Origin: Streptococcus ruminicola
Lineage (GTDB): Bacteria; Bacillota; Bacilli; Lactobacillales; Streptococcaceae
Direction: 5' to 3'
NCBI RefSeq assembly: GCF_011387195.1
Contig: NZ_CP046920.1
Coordinates: 1 to 64,000 of the forward strand
DNA: 64,000 nucleotides
Shown: positions 44,601-51,503 of the stretch, in pieces
How positions within the stretch are numbered: position 1 is the first letter of the stretch
Layout: every line of letters begins with the position of its first letter
Notes under the pieces: model-generated
Told to the model about the DNA's origin: nothing
The model's input: only the letters and a program-made list of their open reading frames with translations
Database searches by the model: none
Translations under genes and position numbers: made by a program

Positions 44601-45445
44601 AAAGCGTCTTCTGCTGTTTTGACTTGACCTTGTGCTTTGTCTAAATCAGCTTTTGCTTTATCTTTAGCTTCTGTTTTAGCAGTAACATCTGCTTGAGCAG
44701 TATCGCGGGCTTCTTCCGCTTTATCTTTAGCTTCTGTTTTAGCAGTAACATCTGCTTGAGCGTTGTCAATAGCTTGTGAACGGTTTGCATCTGCTTCTTG
44801 TGCGTCTTGCAATGCTTTTTCTGCATGAGACACATTGTCAGTATCAGTTTTCACCTCATTTTCCACTTGCTTTTCTTGTGAAGTTTTACCATTCACATCA
44901 TCTTCCGATTCTGCTTTATCTCTTGTTGCTTTTTGAAGTTCTTCCTGAGCTTCTGCGTTAGCATTTGCTGCGTTTTCTGCTTCAGTTTTGGCTTTACTTA
45001 CCGCCTCACCTTGTTGTTGTAAAGCTTCTTGCGCATTTTCTTGTTGTTTTTGCGCAACAGCAACGTTTTCGTTGTTATTTTCTACTTGTTTTTGAGCATT
45101 ATCAATAGCTTCTGGAGTAGCTTCTTGTGCATTTTCTTGTGCTTGCTCAAGAGCTTTTTCAGTTTCAGAAACTTCCTGTTTATCAGTATTAACTTCTTTC
45201 TGAGCTGAGTTAACAATTTCTTCCTGCTTAGAAACTTCTTGATCAATTGATTTTACTTCATCATTTGACTTAGCAACATCTTCTGCAGTTGGAGTTTGTT
45301 CAACGTTTTGGCTCTGTGTTGCTTGAGCTGTATCGTAATTATTATTAGCTTCTACATTATTTACTTCATCTGCATTAGCAACACCACCAATTACTGAAAG
45401 AGCTACTGCAGTAGTTGCCATAACATATTTTTTATTTTTTTTCAT
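41615..45445 (-). CDS. PgrA/Sec10-like surface exclusion protein, LPXTG-anchored
   Basis: The 1276-aa product has a signal peptide (1-25) and a long Ala/Lys/Asp-rich coiled coil with near-identical repeats of 103 residues (309 bp). A CAP/SCP-like domain lies at about residues 530-740 (DLINQVRKAIGEKPVVANSS, then HSEMGKNNYENLSVG). A second coiled region has three near-identical repeats of 101 residues (303 bp). The anchor is LPETG near residue 1240. Surface exclusion proteins such as PgrA block redundant uptake of the same element. It is cotranscribed with a 57-aa regulator 8 bp upstream. TAGGAGAAGAC precedes the ATG. Confidence 0.85.
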   Translation of the reverse strand: MKKNKKYVMATTAVALSVIGGVANADEVNNVEANNNYDTAQATQSQNVEQTPTAEDVAKSNDEVKSIDQEVSKQEEIVNSAQKEVNTDKQEVSETEKALEQAQENAQEATPEAIDNAQKQVENNNENVAVAQKQQENAQEALQQQGEAVSKAKTEAENAANANAEAQEELQKATRDKAESEDDVNGKTSQEKQVENEVKTDTDNVSHAEKALQDAQEADANRSQAIDNAQADVTAKTEAKDKAEEARDTAQADVTAKTEAKDKAKADLDKAQGQVKTAEDALKGTGLVEAQKERDAAQADETAKAEAKDKAEKALQDAQEADANRSQAIDNAQADVTAKADAKDKAEEARDTAQADVTAKTEAKDKAKADLDKAQGQVKTAEDALKGTGLVEAQKERDAAQADETAKAEAKDKAEKALQDAQEADANRSQTIDNAQADVTAKADAKDKAEEARDTAQADVTAKTEAKDKAKDDLDKAKDKVATLEDEVANHNTIVVPEGYGKALVEYNKDWNWDNESEAGKQLAELGKEAMAANSYKSSKADRETAIDKIENLTEKQREELTLFAVDLINQVRKAIGEKPVVANSSAIAFADEVARTSKETAHDLVAIPTAAAKFGLHSEMGKNNYENLSVGYYDTRSKITMDLLKEGIYKTILNMFFNDSAPFWGHAISLAGIQHTAKMYEGSEDIDLHYMGLGFAMCDNFNYLNPGRIHILGVDDRSIEDASKFDVTANISGRDVEKELSTAKDDLSQKQSVFDTASQALDNANKELSDKQQALSTAEANLSQAQATLSQAQAVKVQTPEAQENLTKAEQALNNAKDRLVQAQQTVDVLTADNSQKEANLKAAKQGLEEAQSVFDTASQALDNANKELSDKQQALSTAEANLSQAQATLSQAQAVKVQTPEAQENLTKAEQALNNAKDRLVQAQQTVDVLTADNSQKEANLKAAKQGLEEAQSVFDTASQALDNANKELSDKQQALSTAEANLSQAQATLSQAQAVKVQTPEAQENLTKAEQALNNAKDRLAKAQQDLLQAQATLAMKSKAQVNAEARAGQTKVALNEANKTLTDAKVQYALLSTKADEAQVKLQQAQSDLESSKEKLANYLNAPELLENAQIAYDKAVAKLATAKENLETEISKLEELKGIQSEVLAKNAKLVKAYNEYLKAQAETRRLAKIASDLQAIQARNGIPVPVTDENGVVIGYVDGSKDEIATTPTSNVSVFDEKVNISDLVNTTDWSHNLPETGENANGYLPLLGLSTILTTSILGWMERKRYKNN
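42360..43195 (-). repeat. Three 303-bp tandem repeats inside the surface exclusion gene
   Basis: Blocks starting with AGTCCTTGTTTTGCAGC near 42597 and 42900 and matching flanks are nearly identical. They encode 101-residue coiled-coil units. Confidence 0.8.
44020..44835 (-). repeat. 309-bp tandem repeats inside the surface exclusion gene
   Basis: Two and a half nearly identical units with a 309-bp period encode 103-residue Ala/Lys/Asp-rich coiled-coil repeats. Near identity suggests recent expansion or active recombination. Confidence 0.8.
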
Positions 45446-45453
45446 GTCTTCTC

Positions 45454-45627
45454 CTATTTACTATTTCTTATTTTATCAATGGCGTTATCATAAGCACAAT
45501 CAATTAATAGACCAATTGCCTCTTCTTGAGTAAGTCGCCCTCTTTTTAAATCATAAGTTTGCAAAAATGATAATTTCTGTTTTCTTTCATTACTTATCAT
45601 AAACGATAATCTTACTTTCTCACTCAT
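45454..45627 (-). CDS. Small RHH-like repressor of the surface exclusion operon
   Basis: The 57-aa product (VRLSFMISNERKQKLSFLQT, then LTQEEAIGLLIDCAYDNAID) fits a ribbon-helix-helix protein: a short strand followed by two helices. The start at 45627 follows GGGAGGAG. A perfect 22-bp palindrome (45649-45670) covers the -10 box just upstream, as expected for an autoregulated operator. The gene is 8 bp from the surface exclusion gene, so the regulator probably controls exclusion. Confidence 0.65.
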   Translation of the reverse strand: MSEKVRLSFMISNERKQKLSFLQTYDLKRGRLTQEEAIGLLIDCAYDNAIDKIRNSK

Positions 45628-45648
45628 AAACTCCTCCCTTATCGAGTT

Positions 45649-45672
45649 CAATATTAATATATTAATATTGTA
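45649..45672 (-). promoter_or_regulatory. Perfect palindrome overlapping the -10 box
   Basis: CAATATTAATA is followed directly by its reverse complement TATTAATATTG (45649-45670). TACAAT on the minus strand (45667-45672) overlaps its right end. Binding here would block transcription. Confidence 0.7.
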
Positions 45673-45709
45673 TCAAATAATGGAAGTTCAAAAAAGAAGA
45701 TGATGTATA

Positions 45710-45740
45710 AAAAGAAGAAAAAACTTAATTTTCTTCTTCC
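45710..45740 (-). terminator. Terminator of the PrgC-like gene
   Basis: AAGAAGAAAA pairs with TTTTCTTCTT, and TTTTTTCTTCTTTTT follows leftward. Confidence 0.65.
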
Positions 45741-45782
45741 CTTAAATTGTACTTATATCTTAAGTCATTTATAAGATAATAG

Positions 45783-46634
45783 TTAATAGTCTAAACGTTC
45801 AATTTCAAATGAAGCTTCTCTATATCCGATAAATTTAATTCCAATAAGCGCTAATAAAGAACCGATAAAAGTTAACCAAAGGTTGTCTTTTACGGGCGTT
45901 TTTGGAAGTGTTTCTTTCTCACCTTTTGAATTTGTTACAGTGATTGTTTGATCTTCATTTGTAGTACCGCCTACTTTATCTGGACTGACTTTCTCTGTAG
46001 AACCATCGGCATTCTGAATAATAACTTGTCCTTCTTCAGTACCTACAATTGTAAAACCAGTATCAGTTTCTAAAGGTTGGTCTACTGTTACATCGCGAAC
46101 AACTTGCCCTGTAGAAGAGGAAACAGTTCCGACTTGACTAACGCCTTGAGCATTAGCTTCATCTGTGGTTTTAGCTACCTGAGATTCAGGTTGTTGAACG
46201 GGTTGTTGTACTGAGACTTCTTCTTGAGTGGGAGAAGTCTCAGTCTGTGTGTTAATTTTATCTGTGGAATGAGCTACTTCTGGAACGCTACTATCAATGG
46301 AAGTTCCTTGAGTATACGAAGCAGAAGAATTTGTTGATTCTTTTTGAGTTTCTTTGGTTGAGCTATCACTTGTTGTATATTGCTCATTCGCTGATGAATT
46401 AACAATAGGTGCATCAGGAAGTTCTGGAAGGTCATTTTGAGAAATTGTTTGTGTAATCTTACTTTCGTTAAGATCAAATGTTTCTGTTGTTGATGGATCT
46501 ACAAAATAATCAACAGTTGTATCATTAGTTCCATCTACTTCATCAGCATATGCTACTCCTCCAGCAGATAGAATAGCAACTGCTAATGCAGCTGTAGTTA
46601 ATTTTGAAAAGCGATAAGTATTTTGCTTATTCAT
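45783..46634 (-). CDS. PrgC-like cell wall protein with LPKTP sorting motif
   Basis: The 283-aa product has a signal peptide (1-30), a long Ser/Thr/Gln-rich disordered stalk, a short folded part (DTGFTIVGTEEGQVIIQNAD) and a C-terminal anchor. The anchor motif reads LPKTP instead of LPKTG, followed by a hydrophobic helix (WLTFIGSLLALIGIKFIG) and an unusually acidic tail, EIERLDY, after YRE. Whether sortase A would cut LPKTP is doubtful, so it may stay membrane-anchored. Small LPXTG proteins accompany the surface exclusion and aggregation genes on pCF10-type plasmids. Its promoter carries a CTATSATAG site. Confidence 0.65.
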   Translation of the reverse strand: MNKQNTYRFSKLTTAALAVAILSAGGVAYADEVDGTNDTTVDYFVDPSTTETFDLNESKITQTISQNDLPELPDAPIVNSSANEQYTTSDSSTKETQKESTNSSASYTQGTSIDSSVPEVAHSTDKINTQTETSPTQEEVSVQQPVQQPESQVAKTTDEANAQGVSQVGTVSSSTGQVVRDVTVDQPLETDTGFTIVGTEEGQVIIQNADGSTEKVSPDKVGGTTNEDQTITVTNSKGEKETLPKTPVKDNLWLTFIGSLLALIGIKFIGYREASFEIERLDY

Positions 46635-46677
46635 ATGTGCTCCTTATATAAAATATGTAATATATAGACTTGTACAG

Positions 46678-46730
46678 AGTATATTTTAACTTAAAGCCTA
46701 TATAAATTAAACAGCATTTTCCTATCATAG
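46678..46730 (-). promoter_or_regulatory. Activator-type promoter with CTATSATAG site
   Basis: CTATCATAG (46722-46730) lies 38 bp upstream of TATACT (minus strand, 46678-46683) for the PrgC-like gene. Confidence 0.55.
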
Positions 46731-46930
46731 ATTTTTCACCCACTAGTTGTTTATTTTTATAGAGTTACTACTGTTTTGTATTAGAAGGTTAATAAAATCT
46801 TTATAGCAACAACATTAAAATAATAATAGTTATATTCTATTATTAACTTACAGAATGTTGATTTTTTTAGAATGTAAAAAAGACGGCACCTTGACCGTCA
46901 AATTTGTAAATATTCTTCTAAATTTTCACA
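46731..46930. other. Intergenic region
   Basis: No gene is seen between the PrgC-like promoter and scaffold RNA locus 3. A rightward reading frame from 46855 runs into the scaffold RNA and has no ribosome site. Confidence 0.5.
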
Positions 46931-47083
46931 TAAAAAAAGACACCCTAAGGTGTTTTCTAAACTGGACTAGTGCCAAAACTCGGAAGCTAGTCTTGACAGG
47001 GTGGATCCCTTCGGTATGTCCGCAGATGTCCTCAGGAAGAGCCACAATTCTTGTATTGCTACAACGGGTCCCAAATAACCCGT
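46931..47083 (-). ncRNA. Spacer-less scaffold RNA, locus 3
   Basis: The scaffold sequence (46980-47083) is nearly identical to locus 1, with a TATAAT box at 47090-47095 and both anti-repeats. It joins directly to the terminal half-repeat (46967-46979) and the same terminator (46941-46955, then a U-run). There is no full repeat and no spacer. The half-repeat still offers CTAGTC to pair with GACTAG of the anti-repeat. Either the array collapsed by recombination between repeats, or this RNA works without a guide, as a decoy, regulator or trans-acting scaffold. Confidence 0.7.
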
Positions 47084-47201
47084 ATCAATATTATACTATA
47101 GAATCTATAGTTTCGCTACTTATCTGTTACTTCATATTACTATTCCACGCGCCATTCAATCATATAAATCATCTGATTTTCTTTATTCAGTTAGTCACCA
47201 C

Positions 47202-49532
47202 TTACCGTTTCTTCTGTTTTTCAAATTCAAAGCTAACAGAATAATCTTTGTTTAAAATCAAATGTGCATCAAATGTTGATTTTTTATCTTTCTTCTTGAA
47301 TCCTTTAATAAGACTGGTCTTTCCTTTTGCTAGCAAAGATTCCACTTGCTTAGAAGAAATCTTCTTACCTGCAATCGATAAAGGTAAAAAGAAATCACAG
47401 TTAGGCTCTACTCCTTTTTCTCTATCTTCTTTAGAAAGTAGGCCATTTTCGCACTTAGCAACATTTTTTAAATACTTAACTGGAGCGCCACATTTAGGAC
47501 ATGTTCCCACTTCACCAGATTGATTTTGTCTTAAACTAGCAAGCCACTCATTATAACTACCATAGTCTGTAGAATTAATCCATTTTGTTAAATTTACAAA
47601 TAGATTATTATCGGGGTTGTTCTCACCTAAGTAACGCTTAATATTCCCAATAAAACGTTCTTGTGTATTCTCTTTAGTACTAATCTTACGAAGAGACTGC
47701 TCCCATAATGCCGTTGTCTGAGCGTCACAAAGTAGCTTCTCTCCTTCAATTGATTGGCAAATAAGACGACCTAGGGTTGTTAAATACACTTTCCCTTTTT
47801 TTAATGTTATCCAATTATAGTTTTTTAATTTATCTATGGAAGGTGCCCGTGTTGCTTCTGTCCCTAAACCTTGCGTTTCTTTCATAATTTGGCGTAGTTC
47901 ATCATCTTTAAAGTGACGTCCAGCATATTCCATAGCTTCCAATAGTTTACCCAAAGTGTATGGTGTCGGTTTAACAGTTTGCTTTTCTACAGTATTGAGA
48001 TGAGGAATAACAGTATCTCCTTTATGAACAGGAATTAATTCTTCCTCCTCTTTCTTATCTTTTCCTTGGGTATTCCAAAGTATCTTCCACCCTTGATGTT
48101 TAGGAACTTTACCAACAGTTTTAAACCGTCCTGCTCCTACTGATGTAATAATTGTAGTTTGCTCATATTGATATTTAGGTAAAAACATTGCCAGACTACG
48201 CTTCAAAATTTCTGTATAAATCATTTGCTTAGCCTTGGACCAACCATTGAAAACTTCTTGTGTAGGAAAGATTTCAGTAGGAGTTAATGCGGCGTGAACA
48301 GCAGCTTTCTTATTATTAACAAAGAACCCATCTGGGTTTTCAGGAATACTTAATACTTCATCTGATAGTCCCAAAAAATTAACCATTTGTGACGTAGAAT
48401 CTTTTAATAGCTCATATCTTTCAGTAGAAATATGTTCAGAGCTAGTACGAGGATAAGTTACCACCTTATCTTTTTCATATAATTCTTGAATAACATCTAG
48501 TACTGCTACTGGTTCCATTCCCAATCGTTTATCCATTAATTTCTGAATATCACTTAAACTCATTAAACGAGGGGCGCGTGATTCTTTTAGTTCTACTTCA
48601 TGTGTTGTTATAAGTCCCTTAGAGGTGTCACCAATAAATTTAGGGTTTTGAATAAGTTTTTCCCACTGCTCCTTAGTATCACAATCTCCCTTCCACTTCT
48701 CCCCTTTTCGTTCTCCTTTACTGTAAGTAATATCAGCTGGAATGTATTTACCTATATAAGAACCATTTTCATGATCGAACTGCGCTACTAATTCATAATA
48801 AGTTCTAGGAACAAAAGAATCAATTTCTTTCTCTCTTTGATAAACGAAAAATAAAGTTGGGCTAATAATTCGACCAACAGCAATCTTTCCATCTCGTTGG
48901 CTATCTAGTTTAGGCAATCCAAGTCTCTGTTGCAAAGTAAGTGTTAGCAAACGAGAACCGTTCATTCCTAATAGCCAATCAGAATAAGCACGCGCTTGTG
49001 CCTCTAATGCTTGATTATAACGATAATCAATATCTTGCAGATTTTTAAAACCTTTACGAATAACTTTAGGAGCTAAGTCGTCAATCCATAAACTTTTAAA
49101 GGTTTTGTCTGACTTACCCCATACTCCTGCTAATAAACAAATACTATAGGAAATGTAAGACCCCTCACGATCAATATCGCCAGCCCATACAATGGTATCC
49201 GCTTTTTCTAGCCAGTATTTGACGGTTTTAAATTGTTTAATTGCTGATTTGCTACTAGTGGTAGTTTTATATTCAAAAGTTTCTGGGATAATAGGTAGAG
49301 TATCCAAAGACCACTTCTCCCATTTTTCATCATATTCTCCCGGATCTTTTAATTCCGTTAAATGTCCCTTTGCCCATGTAATAATAGCTGTCTGTCCGCC
49401 AAAATAATCAGGGGTTCTTAATTGTAGATACCCCTTCATTTTAGCTTCTTTTTCATTTACTTGTTTAACATTGGCTAAACTACGGTAATAATCCAATGCT
49501 TGACTATCTTTTTCTGCTAATATAACGTACAT
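47202..49532 (-). CDS. DNA topoisomerase III (TopB family)
   Basis: The 776-aa product has a Toprim domain (GDIDREGSY at 118-126) and a type IA core with the catalytic Tyr in VVTYPRTSS (about residue 360). EATRAPSID follows in the core, and a C-terminal zinc motif begins CPKCGAPVKYLKNVAKC near residue 690. It would remove precatenanes or process single-stranded DNA during replication or transfer; plasmid TopB copies are common on Gram-positive conjugative elements. It is monocistronic with an activator-type promoter at 49539-49586. Confidence 0.85.
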   Translation of the reverse strand: MYVILAEKDSQALDYYRSLANVKQVNEKEAKMKGYLQLRTPDYFGGQTAIITWAKGHLTELKDPGEYDEKWEKWSLDTLPIIPETFEYKTTTSSKSAIKQFKTVKYWLEKADTIVWAGDIDREGSYISYSICLLAGVWGKSDKTFKSLWIDDLAPKVIRKGFKNLQDIDYRYNQALEAQARAYSDWLLGMNGSRLLTLTLQQRLGLPKLDSQRDGKIAVGRIISPTLFFVYQREKEIDSFVPRTYYELVAQFDHENGSYIGKYIPADITYSKGERKGEKWKGDCDTKEQWEKLIQNPKFIGDTSKGLITTHEVELKESRAPRLMSLSDIQKLMDKRLGMEPVAVLDVIQELYEKDKVVTYPRTSSEHISTERYELLKDSTSQMVNFLGLSDEVLSIPENPDGFFVNNKKAAVHAALTPTEIFPTQEVFNGWSKAKQMIYTEILKRSLAMFLPKYQYEQTTIITSVGAGRFKTVGKVPKHQGWKILWNTQGKDKKEEEELIPVHKGDTVIPHLNTVEKQTVKPTPYTLGKLLEAMEYAGRHFKDDELRQIMKETQGLGTEATRAPSIDKLKNYNWITLKKGKVYLTTLGRLICQSIEGEKLLCDAQTTALWEQSLRKISTKENTQERFIGNIKRYLGENNPDNNLFVNLTKWINSTDYGSYNEWLASLRQNQSGEVGTCPKCGAPVKYLKNVAKCENGLLSKEDREKGVEPNCDFFLPLSIAGKKISSKQVESLLAKGKTSLIKGFKKKDKKSTFDAHLILNKDYSVSFEFEKQKKR

Positions 49533-49538
49533 GCTTCT

Positions 49539-49586
49539 ATTATATCAAGTAACGCTTGGAAATGCTTATTGTTCTTACTATGATAG
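49539..49586 (-). promoter_or_regulatory. Activator-type promoter with CTATSATAG site
   Basis: CTATGATAG (49578-49586) lies exactly 33 bp from TATAAT (minus strand, 49539-49544), just before the topoisomerase start. Confidence 0.65.
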
Positions 49587-49607
49587 ATTTAGAAGGACTC
49601 ACATTTA

Positions 49608-49790
49608 CTATTCTTTTAGTTCTTCTAAAACATCTGCTACTTTCTCGATAGTGATTATTTCATGTGGTCTTACTGGTTCATTAGGTAACACATAATCAAA
49701 TACTCTATCATTCTTTCTCACAATTTGAACAGTATCGCCCTTTATATAACCTCTATCAATTGCTTCTTTTAGCTCATCATAATATAGCAT
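49608..49790 (-). CDS. 60-aa protein of unknown function
   Basis: The 60-aa product (MLYYDELKEAIDRGYIKGDT ... VADVLEELKE) has a strong ribosome site, AGGAGGGAAAATT, before its ATG. It may form a small beta domain (VQIVRKNDRVFDYVL) between two helices. No family is recognised. It lies downstream of two terminators, so it probably has its own promoter in 49791-49850, though none is clear. Confidence 0.5.
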   Translation of the reverse strand: MLYYDELKEAIDRGYIKGDTVQIVRKNDRVFDYVLPNEPVRPHEIITIEKVADVLEELKE

Positions 49791-49849
49791 AATTTTCCCT
49801 CCTACTTATATATTCGTAAAATCCTTGGAAACTTTTGAATCTTCTATAA

Positions 49850-49876
49850 TAAAAAAAGCTAGTTTTTAACTAGCTC
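49850..49876 (-). terminator. Terminator downstream of the 185-aa gene
   Basis: AGCTAGTT pairs with AACTAGCT, and a U-run (TTTTTTT) follows leftward. Confidence 0.7.
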
Positions 49877-49918
49877 CTCTATTAATTATCCTTATTGGCA
49901 TGCGCGTGCCATCAACAA

Positions 49919-49949
49919 AAAATACAGGTGCCGTTAAGTACCTGTATTT
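49919..49949 (-). terminator. Hairpin upstream of the previous terminator
   Basis: AAATACAGGT pairs with ACCTGTATTT. With GGCATGCGCGTGCC and the terminator to its left it could belong to a small RNA of about 100 nt, but no promoter is clear. Confidence 0.45.
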
Positions 49950-49997
49950 AAAATAAATCTAATTAATCATAACGCTACATTCATCACAACATCGTTT

Positions 49998-50555
49998 TTA
50001 TTCTTCTACTTCTTCACATAACGTGAACTCTTCTGGAACTTCGTTCATCTCAACTTCATTACCATATTCATCTTCTTCAAATGTAGTATCTTCATTGTAA
50101 TCGCTAGGTTCAATATATTCACTAGGATCAATAGGATAAGGTGCATTTATATCCCGCTCGAATAATATACTTAAAACATCATCTTCATCCTCATCATTTT
50201 CAGGGATTTCACCGATACTTGTTTCAGATTTATCTGTTACTTGCTGTGAAACAACGCTCTCAGTAACTTGAGCGATATCTTCTTCAATTTTACTAGGTCT
50301 ATAAGGAGAAAGCATAATTAGCGTCAGTAAGAAAGATGTTGCTACCAAAACTCCCCCAGTTACTAAAACTGGTGTAAAGCCTTTAAAAAATTCAGGGACT
50401 TCTAAATCACCATTTTGTATAACAAATCCTATCATTGTAATTACCCAAATAACTACATCTAAAAATCCTAAATACAAAAACAAACGGACTTGATTATTTT
50501 CAAATTCTTTTTTTGCGTTCATATTGCTATCAATTGTGCGTTTATCTTTCTTCAT
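49998..50555 (-). CDS. Membrane protein with acidic C-terminus
   Basis: The 185-aa product has two hydrophobic segments (about residues 25-46 and 62-85) and a very acidic, likely disordered tail of about 95 residues (for example ENDEDEDD and FEEDEYGNEVEMNEVPEEFT). AAGGTAGG precedes the ATG. No family is recognised. Its place between topoisomerase and secretion genes suggests a transfer role. Confidence 0.55.
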   Translation of the reverse strand: MKKDKRTIDSNMNAKKEFENNQVRLFLYLGFLDVVIWVITMIGFVIQNGDLEVPEFFKGFTPVLVTGGVLVATSFLLTLIMLSPYRPSKIEEDIAQVTESVVSQQVTDKSETSIGEIPENDEDEDDVLSILFERDINAPYPIDPSEYIEPSDYNEDTTFEEDEYGNEVEMNEVPEEFTLCEEVEE

Positions 50556-50646
50556 TTTCCTACCTTATCAATCTTTCATACCCTTTAAATTAATTTTATC
50601 ATAGCTATTTCAACTTTCAAAGGTATCTATGTATAATGTTTGCAAT

Positions 50647-50674
50647 AAAAAAGCTCCTATTAAGGAGCTTTTTT
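50647..50674 (-). terminator. Terminator after the 211-aa gene
   Basis: AAAAAAGCTCC pairs with GGAGCTTTTTT around TATTAA. Confidence 0.8.
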
Positions 50675-50750
50675 ATCCTACAATTCTTTACCGTTTACAG
50701 AGTTGCAACACATAACTATTAATAAGTTAAACATGACTACCTTTATGCGA

Positions 50751-51386
50751 TTAACCATATGTTGCCCCTAGTTCTCCTCCATGATATGAAATTAAACGAA
50801 TTTGTTTAGCGTAAATATTGTAATTTCCTGCCCAATAATTTTCTTCTTTTCCCTCTGACTTCAATCCTACTACAAATTGAACAACATCAGGATTTTTAGA
50901 ATTATAAACTTCTACAGTATCTAATGAGTAGTTATTAACTATAACAGCTATTGCATAAGTTTGAGCCATATCTTGATATGTCATACTCAATTTGTTATCG
51001 ATAGTACCTTTGAAATCAATAATATCACTAACTTGACATTGCTTAACTGCGTTTTCAGCAGTTGAAAAAGCCTCTCTAACTTCCTGAACGTACTGATTAT
51101 CAGCTGGTTCGTCAGATTTTTCCAACGTAGCTAAAGCTTCCAAACGGTGCTCATCATCAGAACTTAATTCCTCTTCATCAGAAGAACTCGAACTAGGCAA
51201 TTCTTCTGATGAATTTGATTTCTGATTTTTGATAGACTTAGTTTTTAAAATAGTTGAAGATGAATTATTGCTAGTTTTCTGTGCTGAATTAGCGTATTTT
51301 TCGATAGCTAAATAGACTACTACTGCACTTAAAGCTACCACAATTATCGCAGCAAAACCAATAAAAATCTTTCTTGTTTTAGTCAT
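50751..51386 (-). CDS. Membrane-anchored extracytoplasmic protein
   Basis: The 211-aa product has one N-terminal membrane helix (about residues 8-28), a Ser/acidic linker (SSEELPSSSSSDEEELSSDD) and a C-terminal domain of about 110 residues with alternating strands (IVNNYSLDTVEVYNSKNPDV, then VQFVVGLKSEG). This layout resembles small envelope subunits of Gram-positive secretion systems, but no family is recognised. The start at 51386 follows GGGAG; the ATG at 51401 lies upstream of it. It has its own activator-type promoter. Confidence 0.6.
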   Translation of the reverse strand: MTKTRKIFIGFAAIIVVALSAVVVYLAIEKYANSAQKTSNNSSSTILKTKSIKNQKSNSSEELPSSSSSDEEELSSDDEHRLEALATLEKSDEPADNQYVQEVREAFSTAENAVKQCQVSDIIDFKGTIDNKLSMTYQDMAQTYAIAVIVNNYSLDTVEVYNSKNPDVVQFVVGLKSEGKEENYWAGNYNIYAKQIRLISYHGGELGATYG

Positions 51387-51425
51387 CCTGTACTCCCACA
51401 TAATAATATTATCATAACCATAATT

Positions 51426-51473
51426 ATTCTACCATGTTCCCCGCAATAACTAAAGATGGCTTTACTATCATAG
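51426..51473 (-). promoter_or_regulatory. Activator-type promoter with CTATSATAG site
   Basis: CTATCATAG (51465-51473) lies exactly 33 bp from TAGAAT (minus strand, 51426-51431). Confidence 0.55.
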
Positions 51474-51503
51474 AAAATCATTTGGAAGGCTCATTGTAGG
51501 GTG

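Noticed and set aside
46855..47244. 129-codon rightward reading frame
   Set aside because: It runs through the antisense of scaffold RNA locus 3 and into the topoisomerase 3' end, without a ribosome site.
50596..50604. TTATCATAG as a further regulon site
   Set aside because: No -10 box lies at the standard distance in either direction, so it was not counted.
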